From: Rhodoferax sp. UBA5149
GTDB lineage: Bacteria; Pseudomonadota; Gammaproteobacteria; Burkholderiales; Burkholderiaceae_C
DNA: 5,945 nucleotides
Reading direction: 5' to 3'
Assembly (NCBI RefSeq): GCF_002413825.1
Contig: NZ_DHXT01000078.1
Location: 4,124 to 10,068 of the forward strand
Part shown: positions 1 through 5,425 of the stretch, piece after piece
Position numbering within the stretch: the stretch's first letter is position 1
Layout: each line of letters opens with the position of its first letter
Notes under the pieces: model-generated
Told to the model about the DNA's origin: nothing
Database searches by the model: none
The model's input: only the letters and a program-made list of their open reading frames with translations
Position numbers and translations under genes: made by a program

Positions 1-1043
1 ACAAGCGCGAGTTCAAGGCCAAGATCATTGGTGCTGACAAGCGCAGTGATGTGGCGGTGGTCAAGATCGACGCCACCGGCCTGTCGGCGGTGAAGGTCGG
101 TGATGTGAGCCGGCTCAAAGTGGGTGAATGGGTGATGGCCATCGGGTCGCCGTTTGGTCTGGAAAATACCGTGACGGCCGGCATTGTGAGCGCCAAGCAG
201 CGCGACACCGGCGACTACCTTCCTTTTATCCAGACCGATGTGGCCATCAACCCCGGCAATTCGGGTGGGCCCTTGATCAATATGCGCGGTGAAGTGGTGG
301 GCATCAACAGCCAGATCTATTCCCGCTCGGGCGGCTCCATGGGTATTTCGTTCGCCATTCCGATGGACGAAGCGATTCGCGTGAGCGAGCAATTGCGGGT
401 CTCCGGTCGCGTGTCGCGTGGTCGCATTGGTGTGCAGATTGACCAGGTCACCAAGGATGTAGCGGAGTCGATCGGACTGGGCAAACCCCAGGGTGCCCTG
501 GTGCGCAGTGTCGAGGCTGGCTCGCCCGCAGAGAAGGCGGGCGTTGAGGCGGGCGACATCATTACCAAGTTTGACGGCAAGGCGGTCGAAAAGTCCAGCG
601 ACCTGCCACGCATGGTGGGTGGAACCAAACCCGGTGCCCGCAGTGCTTTGACCGTGTTTCGTCGCGGCAGCCACAAGGACCTGATGGTCACGATCGCGGA
701 GATTGATGCCGACAAGCCGACTAAAAAACCCGGCGACAAGGAAGATAAGCCCAAGGCCACAAGCGCCGGTCAGGCACTTGGACTGGCGGTCAGCGAGTTG
801 ACTGAACCTCTCAAGAAAGAACTCAAGATCAAGGGTGGCGTGAAGGTCGATGGCGCCACGGATGCGGCTGCCCGTGCCGGTGTGCGTGCGGGGGATGTCA
901 TCACGCAGGTCGGCAATGTCGAGATCGCCAACGTCAAGGAATTCGAGGCTGCGGTGTCAAAACTCGACAAAAACAAAGCCGTCAACGTGCTGTTACGGCG
1001 CGGCGAGTGGGCGCAATATGCCGTGATTCGACCAACACGCTGA
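1..1043 (+). CDS. mucD: MucD/DegP (HtrA family) periplasmic serine protease, 3' part
   Basis: Partial gene, open from the left edge; reading from base 3 gives 346 residues to TGA at 1041-1043. HtrA proteases degrade misfolded proteins in the periplasm. What is visible: the catalytic Asp in RSDVAVVKI (D at bases 48-50), then the nucleophile Ser in NPGNSGGPL (S at 261-263). PDZ1 spans about fragment residues 139-234, starting near the RGRIGV carboxylate-binding loop. A charged linker rich in K, D and P (about 236-255) leads to PDZ2 (about 257-346), with the typical ARAGVRAGDVI core. The signal peptide and catalytic His must lie upstream, so roughly 130-150 residues are missing by comparison with the family. 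The GTG at 51 is internal, because the same frame continues upstream with conserved protease sequence. Two PDZ domains and the position before lepA favour MucD/DegP over single-PDZ DegS. Two terminator-like hairpins follow it, so it probably ends its own transcription unit. Confidence 0.95.
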   Translation, partial: KREFKAKIIGADKRSDVAVVKIDATGLSAVKVGDVSRLKVGEWVMAIGSPFGLENTVTAGIVSAKQRDTGDYLPFIQTDVAINPGNSGGPLINMRGEVVGINSQIYSRSGGSMGISFAIPMDEAIRVSEQLRVSGRVSRGRIGVQIDQVTKDVAESIGLGKPQGALVRSVEAGSPAEKAGVEAGDIITKFDGKAVEKSSDLPRMVGGTKPGARSALTVFRRGSHKDLMVTIAEIDADKPTKKPGDKEDKPKATSAGQALGLAVSELTEPLKKELKIKGGVKVDGATDAAARAGVRAGDVITQVGNVEIANVKEFEAAVSKLDKNKAVNVLLRRGEWAQYAVIRPTR

Positions 1044-1060
1044 GTGTCAACAAGCTTCTC

Positions 1061-1095
1061 AAGACCCTAGCCCGAACTCGGGTTTTGGGTCTTTT
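1061..1095 (+). terminator. Intrinsic terminator after mucD
   Basis: AAGACCC (1061-1067) pairs with GGGTCTT (1087-1093). Inside it CCCG (1071-1074) pairs with CGGG (1079-1082) around a 4-nt loop, leaving TAG and TTTT as an internal bulge. The right arm runs into a short T tract (1092-1095). It begins 17 nt after the mucD stop codon. The T tract is short, so efficiency may be modest, but the next hairpin could back it up. Confidence 0.65.
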
Positions 1096-1112
1096 GGACT
1101 GAATTCGCATGC

Positions 1113-1151
1113 AAAAGACAGCGGAGAAATATATTTTTTAGCTGTCTTTTT
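1113..1151. terminator. Second, possibly bidirectional terminator-like hairpin
   Basis: A perfect 10-bp inverted repeat: AAAAGACAGC (1113-1122) and GCTGTCTTTT (1141-1150), with one further T at 1151. The 18-nt interior holds the palindrome AAATATATTT (1127-1136). The A tract before and T tract after the stem make it look like an intrinsic terminator on either strand. Placed 17 nt after the first hairpin, it would act as a tandem terminator for mucD. The large AT-rich loop is untypical, so a protein-binding or DNA-melting role cannot be excluded. Confidence 0.5.
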
Positions 1152-1281
1152 GAACAACTGATGTTGGCATTCACTAACTTTAAATTCGAGTAATTACTGT
1201 TTTGGTTAGAATAACGACGGATCATCATGGATTGCAGGCATATGGAGTGAGCCCAAATCCACGATACGGGATGAATTGGAG
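1152..1281. other. AT-rich non-coding stretch
   Basis: No convincing gene. The left half is markedly AT-rich: counting by eye, 26 of the 88 bases at 1123-1210 are G or C, against clearly GC-rich coding DNA on both sides. A -10-like TAGAAT lies at 1207-1212 in GGTTAGAATAAC, but no good -35 element stands 16-18 nt upstream, so I do not call it a promoter. No RNA gene or repeat was recognised here. Confidence 0.5.
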
Positions 1282-1335
1282 AGACCCACAGGCGGTCCAC
1301 AGTTCACCCACAAGTTGTCCAGAGGGTGATCCACC
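1282..1335 (+). repeat. Phased array of five DnaA-box-like 9-mers
   Basis: Five 9-mers with a CCACA-like core lie in the same orientation: AGACCCACA (1282-1290), CGGTCCACA (1293-1301), TCACCCACA (1304-1312), TTGTCCAGA (1315-1323) and TGATCCACC (1327-1335). Start-to-start spacing is 11, 11, 11 and 12 bp, about one helical turn. Against the DnaA box TTATCCACA they have 3, 3, 2, 2 and 2 mismatches, so each would be a weak site. Established knowledge: low-affinity DnaA sites in E. coli oriC form same-orientation arrays with short gaps that guide ordered DnaA loading. The spacing and core are seen directly; DnaA binding is inferred. Another regulator recognising a CCACA half-site is the main alternative. 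Confidence 0.45.
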
Positions 1336-1351
1336 AAAATTGTTAATAAGC

Positions 1352-1360
1352 TGTGTATAA
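1352..1360 (-). promoter_or_regulatory. DnaA box TTATACACA
   Basis: The top strand TGTGTATAA reads TTATACACA on the minus strand. This fits the consensus TTATNCACA fully and equals a box variant known from E. coli oriC. It faces the five weaker same-strand sites across a 16-nt AT-rich spacer (1336-1351). The same bases contain TATAAA (1356-1361), so a -10 element is an alternative reading, though no -35 stands at the right distance. A single 9-mer match can arise by chance; the neighbouring array is what raises confidence. Confidence 0.45.
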
Positions 1361-1430
1361 AATTCCTGTTGCTGCCCTGCAACGACTCATGGCGACTGTT
1401 TTTTGGGCTGTACGTTCCTGGCTTTTTGCC

Positions 1431-1436
1431 TACAAT
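1431..1436 (+). promoter_or_regulatory. Possible -10 element of a promoter upstream of lepA
   Basis: TACAAT differs from the sigma-70 -10 consensus TATAAT at one base. A -35 element at 17-bp spacing would be CTGTAC (1408-1413), which is poor, so an activator or an unusual promoter would be needed. Transcription from here would start near 1443 and run straight into the terminator at 1477-1507. This is inference from motif and position only. Confidence 0.3.
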
Positions 1437-1442
1437 GAACTT

Positions 1443-1508
1443 CCAACCTTCGCAGTTGCCAATGATTGTTGGTTTAGGGCGCGTCAGAATTCGACGCGCC
1501 CTTTTTTC
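1443..1508 (+). ncRNA. Candidate short RNA or lepA leader ending at a terminator
   Basis: If transcription starts about 7 nt after TACAAT, the product would be roughly 65 nt and end in the T tract at 1502-1507. It could fold into a first stem of CCAAC (1443-1447) with GTTGG (1468-1472), or alternatively CCAA (1459-1462) with TTGG (1469-1472), followed by the strong terminator hairpin. A 5' stem plus a terminator with U tail is the general shape of a small Hfq-type RNA, but equally of a transcription-attenuating leader. I see no upstream segment clearly complementary to either terminator arm, so there is no obvious antiterminator. I do not recognise a known RNA family. Confidence 0.3.
1477..1507 (+). 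terminator. Strong intrinsic terminator just upstream of lepA
   Basis: GGGCGCGTC (1477-1485) pairs perfectly with GACGCGCCC (1493-1501) around the 7-nt loop AGAATTC, followed at once by six T (1502-1507). This is the best terminator in the window. It ends 43 nt before the lepA ATG and has no gene directly upstream, so it must end a short RNA, stop read-through into lepA, or be conditional. Confidence 0.9.
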
Positions 1509-1550
1509 TTGCCTCATCGTTTTAATTCAATCACTTAAGTGTCCTCGTTG

Positions 1551-3362
1551 ATGAATCACATCAGAAATTTTTCGATCATTGCGCACATTGATCATGGCAA
1601 ATCAACATTGGCCGATCGTTTGATTCAGCGCTGTGGTGGCTTGCAGGATCGGGAGATGGAAGCGCAGGTTCTGGACTCGATGGACATCGAGAAAGAGCGT
1701 GGGATAACCATCAAGGCCCAGACGGCCGCGCTCAAATACAAGGCGCTCGATGGCCAGATTTACAACCTCAATCTGATTGACACACCCGGGCATGTGGACT
1801 TTTCTTATGAAGTGAGTCGTTCGCTCTCCGCCTGCGAAGGCGCGCTGCTGGTGGTGGATGCGAGCCAGGGTGTGGAAGCGCAAACAGTGGCCAATTGCTA
1901 CACCGCACTGGAGTTGGGTGTGGAGGTGGTGCCCGTGCTCAACAAGATGGATTTGCCGAATGCAGATCCCGATAACGCCAAGGTTGAAATTGAAGATGTG
2001 ATCGGCATTGATGCCACCGATGCGATTCCGTGTTCGGCCAAAACCGGCATGGGCATTGATGAGATCCTCGAAGCCGTGGTGGCCCGAATCCCGCCGCCCA
2101 AGGGCAACCCCGCAGGGCCATTGCGCGCCATGATCGTCGACAGCTGGTTCGACACTTATGTGGGCGTGGTGATGCTGGTGCGCGTGGTCGATGGTCGCTT
2201 GGCCAAGGGCGAGCGCATCAAGATGATGGCGACCGGCACCACCTACAACGCCGACAACCTCGGCGTCTTCACACCGGCCAATGAGTCGCGTGACTCGCTG
2301 GAAGCGGGTGAGGTGGGGTACATCATCGCCGGCATTCGCGAACTGCAGGCCGCCAAGGTGGGTGACACCATCACCCTGATCAAGCCCGGTACCGGCGGCG
2401 CCGCCTTCACGGCGACGGAGGCACTGCCCGGTTTCAAGGAAATCCAGCCGCAGGTGTTTGCTGGTCTTTATCCGACCGAGGCAAACCAGTACGAAGGTCT
2501 GCGCGACAGTCTGGAGAAGCTCAAGCTCAACGACTCATCGTTGCACTACGAACCCGAGGTGTCGCAGGCGCTGGGTTTCGGTTTTCGCTGCGGCTTTCTC
2601 GGTCTGCTGCACATGGAGATCGTGCAGGAGCGCCTTGAGCGTGAGTTTGACCAGGACCTGATCACCACCGCGCCCAGCGTGGTGTACCAGGTGGTGCAGG
2701 CGGATGGTGTTGTCAAGATGGTCGAGAACCCGTCCAAGATGCCCGACCAGGGACGACTCGATGAAGTGCGCGAACCCATCGTCACCGTGCATTTGTACAT
2801 GCCGCAAGACTACGTGGGCGCCGTGATGACGCTGGCCAACCAGAAGCGCGGCGTGCAGATGAACATGGCTTACCACGGTCGTCAGGTGATGCTCACCTAC
2901 GAGATGCCGCTGGCTGAGATCGTGCTGGATTTCTTTGACAAGCTCAAGTCGGTGTCGCGCGGCTATGCGTCCATGGACTATGAGTTCAAGGAATACCGCG
3001 CGGCAGATGTGGTGAAAGTCGATATTCTGCTCAATGGCGACAAGGTCGATGCGCTGTCGATCATCGTGCACCGTTCGCAGTCGCAATACCGCGGGCGGGC
3101 AGTGGTCGCCAAGATGCGGGAGATCATTTCCCGCCAGATGTATGACGTGGCGATCCAGGCCGCCATCGGGGCCAATATCATCGCGCGTGAGACAATCAAA
3201 GCCCTGCGCAAGAACGTGATCGCCAAGTGCTATGGCGGTGATATTTCACGCAAACGCAAACTCCTGGACAAACAAAAAGAAGGTAAAAAACGCATGAAGC
3301 AGATTGGTTCGGTTGAGGTGCCCCAAGAAGCCTTTTTGGCAATTTTGCAGGTGGACGGCTAA
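1551..3362 (+). CDS. lepA: Elongation factor 4 (LepA), ribosome back-translocase GTPase
   Basis: A 603-residue translational GTPase, close to the 599 residues of the E. coli protein. LepA binds the ribosome and has been linked to back-translocation, stress and initiation or assembly. G motifs are intact: G1 AHIDHGKST (11-19), G2 ERGIT (49-53), G3 DTPGH (77-81, with the catalytic His), G4 NKMD (131-134) and G5 SAK (162-164). The EF-G-like domains follow, and the basic C-terminal end GKKRMKQIGSVEVPQEAF is the LepA-specific region. I chose ATG at 1551 because MNHIRNFSIIAHIDHGKST aligns with the family start. GTG at 1539 and TTG at 1548 are also in frame, giving up to 607 residues; TAA at 1536-1538 closes the frame. 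No good Shine-Dalgarno stands before any of them. The stop overlaps the lepB start by one base, which points to co-transcription and translational coupling. Confidence 0.97.
   Translation: MNHIRNFSIIAHIDHGKSTLADRLIQRCGGLQDREMEAQVLDSMDIEKERGITIKAQTAALKYKALDGQIYNLNLIDTPGHVDFSYEVSRSLSACEGALLVVDASQGVEAQTVANCYTALELGVEVVPVLNKMDLPNADPDNAKVEIEDVIGIDATDAIPCSAKTGMGIDEILEAVVARIPPPKGNPAGPLRAMIVDSWFDTYVGVVMLVRVVDGRLAKGERIKMMATGTTYNADNLGVFTPANESRDSLEAGEVGYIIAGIRELQAAKVGDTITLIKPGTGGAAFTATEALPGFKEIQPQVFAGLYPTEANQYEGLRDSLEKLKLNDSSLHYEPEVSQALGFGFRCGFLGLLHMEIVQERLEREFDQDLITTAPSVVYQVVQADGVVKMVENPSKMPDQGRLDEVREPIVTVHLYMPQDYVGAVMTLANQKRGVQMNMAYHGRQVMLTYEMPLAEIVLDFFDKLKSVSRGYASMDYEFKEYRAADVVKVDILLNGDKVDALSIIVHRSQSQYRGRAVVAKMREIISRQMYDVAIQAAIGANIIARETIKALRKNVIAKCYGGDISRKRKLLDKQKEGKKRMKQIGSVEVPQEAFLAILQVDG
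3349..3355 (+). promoter_or_regulatory. Ribosome binding site for lepB inside the lepA end
   Basis: AGGTGGA, 6 nt before the lepB ATG and within the last codons of lepA. With the TAATG overlap it suits re-initiation by ribosomes finishing lepA, and it supports the chosen lepB start. Confidence 0.65.
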
Positions 3363-4327
3363 TGCAAGTTCTAACCTCCTTCATCCTGGCGGCCTTTGTC
3401 GGCTACGCCGGTGCCTGGTATTTTGGCGTGGTCGAAGGCAACTTCGCACTGCTATTGTTTTTAGCAACCGTCGTCACCGGTGTTTACTGGCTGGCCGAGC
3501 GTTTTTACTTTCTGCCGCAGCGGCAAAAAGCGGCCGCGATGCTGGAGTCAGAGGCCCTGCGTCGCCGCGGCGAACTGGACAAGATGGGGATCACGCAGGT
3601 CGATGGCGACATTGCGGCGGGCCGAAGTCGCATCCTCGCGCAACCCTGGTGGCTGGATTGGACGGCGGGGCTCTTTCCGGTCATCATCGCCGTGTTTTTT
3701 CTGCGCTCTTTCCTGTTCGAACCCTTCAAGATTCCCTCTGGTTCCATGATTCCGACCTTGCTGGTGGGTGACCTGATTCTGGTCAACAAGTTTCACTACG
3801 GTATCCGCCTGCCGGTGCTCAACACCAAGATCACCGAAGGCAATAAACCCCAGCGCGGCGATGTGATGGTGTTTCGCTACCCACCCAAGCCCAGCCTGGA
3901 TTACATCAAGCGGGTGGTCGGCCTACCCGGCGACGAGGTGGCTTACCTCAACAAGCGCCTGACCATCAACGGCAAGGTGATCGAGACGGTGGCCATCCCC
4001 GAGTTCTTTGATGAAGACGTGATGCGCTATTTCAAGCAGTATGAAGAGTCGCTTGGCGAGCACAAACACAGATTGCTCAACGACGATGACCGTCCCGCGT
4101 TTGTGCCCGGCGCGGACGACTTTGTTTTCAAGAAAAACTGCAATTACAGCGTGGAAGGCGTGGTGTGCAAAGTACCTGAAGGCCACTACTTCATGATGGG
4201 CGACAACCGCGATAATTCGCTGGATTCGCGCTATTGGGGTTTTGTGCCGGACAAAAACATTGTTGGCAAAGCATTTTTTGTCTGGATGAACTTCAGCAGC
4301 CTGAAACGCATCGGGTCGTTTGATTGA
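3362..4327 (+). CDS. lepB: Signal peptidase I (LepB)
   Basis: A 321-residue inner-membrane serine protease of family S26 that removes signal peptides from exported proteins on the periplasmic side. The Ser/Lys dyad is visible: S128 in PSGSMIPTLLVGD and K183 in YIKRVVGLPGD. The C-terminal box GDNRDNSLDSRYWGFVP lies at 280-296. There are three hydrophobic segments, about 2-22, 28-45 and 102-119, with a charged stretch of some 55 residues between the second and third. The E. coli enzyme has two membrane spans, so topology may differ. C260 and C269 lie just before the last box, in the area where the E. coli enzyme has a disulphide; a bond here is inference. The start overlaps the lepA stop and has a suitable AGGTGGA. 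It is followed after 32 nt by the DUF4845 gene, and no terminator is seen between them. Confidence 0.97.
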   Translation: MQVLTSFILAAFVGYAGAWYFGVVEGNFALLLFLATVVTGVYWLAERFYFLPQRQKAAAMLESEALRRRGELDKMGITQVDGDIAAGRSRILAQPWWLDWTAGLFPVIIAVFFLRSFLFEPFKIPSGSMIPTLLVGDLILVNKFHYGIRLPVLNTKITEGNKPQRGDVMVFRYPPKPSLDYIKRVVGLPGDEVAYLNKRLTINGKVIETVAIPEFFDEDVMRYFKQYEESLGEHKHRLLNDDDRPAFVPGADDFVFKKNCNYSVEGVVCKVPEGHYFMMGDNRDNSLDSRYWGFVPDKNIVGKAFFVWMNFSSLKRIGSFD

Positions 4328-4349
4328 CATCTCTGTCGCTTAACTGACT

Positions 4350-4355
4350 AGGGGA
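4350..4355 (+). promoter_or_regulatory. Strong ribosome binding site of the DUF4845 gene
   Basis: AGGGGA, 4 nt before ATG at 4360. It is one of the clearest Shine-Dalgarno sites in the window and suggests that this small protein is made efficiently, independent of lepB coupling. Confidence 0.7.
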
Positions 4356-4359
4356 ATAT

Positions 4360-4713
4360 ATGACGCATCAATTCAAGTCCAAGCAACGCGGCCTGTCTTT
4401 CTTGGGACTCCTGGTGGTTGGCGGTTTGCTGGCGGTGACGGGGGTGATTACTGCGCAGATTGTGCCAACCGTGATTGAATATCAGGCGATTTCCAAAGCC
4501 GTCAACAAGGCGCGGGACGGCAATTCAGTGGCTGAAGTGCGCAGTATTTTTGACAAAGCCGCGTCGGTTGACAATATCAGCACCATCACGGGCAAGGATA
4601 TCGAGGTCACCAAAGAAGGCGACAAAATCGTCGTCAGTTTCGCTTACCAACGCGAAATTCACCTGGCGGGTCCGGGTTACCTGACGCTCAAATACGCTGG
4701 GCGCTCCAAATAA
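4360..4713 (+). CDS. DUF4845-type small membrane protein, function unknown
   Basis: A 117-residue protein. A short basic N-terminus (MTHQFKSKQRG) is followed by one hydrophobic segment, about residues 12-34, and then a soluble domain of some 80 residues, predicted periplasmic. The basic-RG-hydrophobic pattern (QRGLSFLGLLVVGG) resembles a type IV prepilin N-terminus, but the Glu expected at position 5 after the Gly is a Gly here, and the stretch could equally be an ordinary signal anchor. The family is recalled as DUF4845, a domain of unknown function commonly found between lepB and rnc in beta- and gammaproteobacteria; this assignment is from sequence style and position, not a search. Conserved placement hints at a link with export or with the neighbouring RNA and ribosome genes, but none is shown. 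The start is well supported by AGGGGA. The gap to rnc is 25 nt. Confidence 0.85.
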   Translation: MTHQFKSKQRGLSFLGLLVVGGLLAVTGVITAQIVPTVIEYQAISKAVNKARDGNSVAEVRSIFDKAASVDNISTITGKDIEVTKEGDKIVVSFAYQREIHLAGPGYLTLKYAGRSK

Positions 4714-4738
4714 TGCATCGGCAAAGAGATAGCAAAGC

Positions 4739-5425
4739 GTGAATGAAGGCTTGACTGCGCTGCAACGCCGCTTGCAGCATGAATTCTCGAACCCAAACCT
4801 GTTGACCCAGGCCGTGACGCATCGCAGTTTCTCGGCGGATCACAACGAGCGTCTGGAGTTTTTGGGTGACTCCGTCCTGAACCTGGCGGTGGCCGATTTG
4901 CTGTTTGAGCGTCTGAGCGCGCTGCCTGAAGGTGACTTGTCGCGCGTGCGCGCCAATCTGGTCAAGCAGGATACGCTGCACCAGCTGGCACTTGAGCTGG
5001 TTTTGCCCGATGTCATTCGGCTGGGCGAGGGCGAAGCCCGCTCCGGTGGACAAAAGAGGCCGTCCATCCTGGCCGATGCCCTGGAAGCCATCATTGGCGC
5101 GGTCTATCTGGATGCCGGTTTTGCAGCGGCGCAACGCCTGATTCATCGCCTGTTCAAGGCGGTGGAAATCAACCCGGAAATGGACGCCATTGGCAAAGAC
5201 CCCAAGACCGAGCTGCAGGAATGGCTGCAGGGGCGCAAAATGAATCTGCCGCTGTACCGGGTGGTTGGCACGCAGGGCGCGGCGCACAAGCAGACGTTTG
5301 ACGTGGAGTGTGAAATTATCGAGCTCAATTTTTCAGAGCGCGGCATTGGCGGATCACGCCGTGCCGGCGAACAGGCCGCAGCTGCTGCGATGCTGCAAAC
5401 AATCAAGGCAAAGGTTAAAAAATGA
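4739..5425 (+). CDS. rnc: Ribonuclease III
   Basis: A 228-residue double-strand-specific endoribonuclease, against 226 in E. coli. It processes the rRNA precursor and regulatory or messenger duplexes in the cytoplasm as a dimer. The RNase III domain has the signature HNERLEFLGDSVLN (35-48). The metal-binding and catalytic residues E37, E40, D44, D113 and E116 correspond to E. coli E38, E41, D45, D114 and E117. A double-stranded RNA binding domain covers about 153-226, beginning DPKTELQEWLQ and ending with the basic AGEQAAAAAMLQ helix. The start is GTG at 4739: TAG at 4730-4732 closes the frame just upstream and no other start codon lies nearby. Only a weak AAAGAGA (4723-4729) precedes it, so translation may be modest or partly coupled. 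The stop overlaps the era start by 4 nt (ATGA). Confidence 0.97.
   Translation: MNEGLTALQRRLQHEFSNPNLLTQAVTHRSFSADHNERLEFLGDSVLNLAVADLLFERLSALPEGDLSRVRANLVKQDTLHQLALELVLPDVIRLGEGEARSGGQKRPSILADALEAIIGAVYLDAGFAAAQRLIHRLFKAVEINPEMDAIGKDPKTELQEWLQGRKMNLPLYRVVGTQGAAHKQTFDVECEIIELNFSERGIGGSRRAGEQAAAAAMLQTIKAKVKK
4759..4778 (+). repeat. Perfect hairpin in the first codons of rnc
   Basis: GCTGCAA (4759-4765) pairs with TTGCAGC (4772-4778) around the 6-nt loop CGCCGC. It lies 18 nt after the GTG codon, within codons 7-14. A stem this close to a start with a weak Shine-Dalgarno might affect translation. In E. coli RNase III controls its own message by cleaving a leader hairpin, but this stem is shorter than a typical RNase III substrate. 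It may be chance in GC-rich coding sequence. Confidence 0.35.
5410..5414 (+). promoter_or_regulatory. Ribosome binding site deciding the era start
   Basis: AAAGG within the last rnc codons, 7 nt before ATG at 5422. It favours this ATG over the later in-frame ATGs at 5494 and 5506. Confidence 0.6.

Noticed and set aside
51..53. GTG as the start of the protease gene
   Set aside because: The frame is open to the left edge and encodes the conserved stretch with the catalytic Asp just before it, so the gene is truncated by the window.
1113..1360. Calling the gap the chromosomal oriC
   Set aside because: Five of the six boxes are degenerate and the usual neighbours dnaA, dnaN and rpmH are absent. 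The evidence supports only a DnaA-box-like cluster.
1525..1537. IHF-like site ATTCAATCACTTA before lepA
   Set aside because: One mismatch to a loose consensus in AT-rich DNA is weak, and nothing nearby confirms it.
1206..1551. Small open frames in the gap, on both strands, up to about 100 codons
   Set aside because: They run through the strong terminator hairpin or the DnaA-box-like array, lack ribosome binding sites and resemble no known protein.
2535..3086. Minus-strand open frame of 183 codons inside lepA
   Set aside because: Fully antisense to conserved LepA sequence. The His- and Leu-rich product is typical of reverse reading of GC-rich codons.
3304..3771. Plus-strand open frame of 155 codons across the lepA-lepB junction
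   Set aside because: Frame shadow of both genes; the Arg-rich product has no motif, while the lepA and lepB frames carry catalytic residues.
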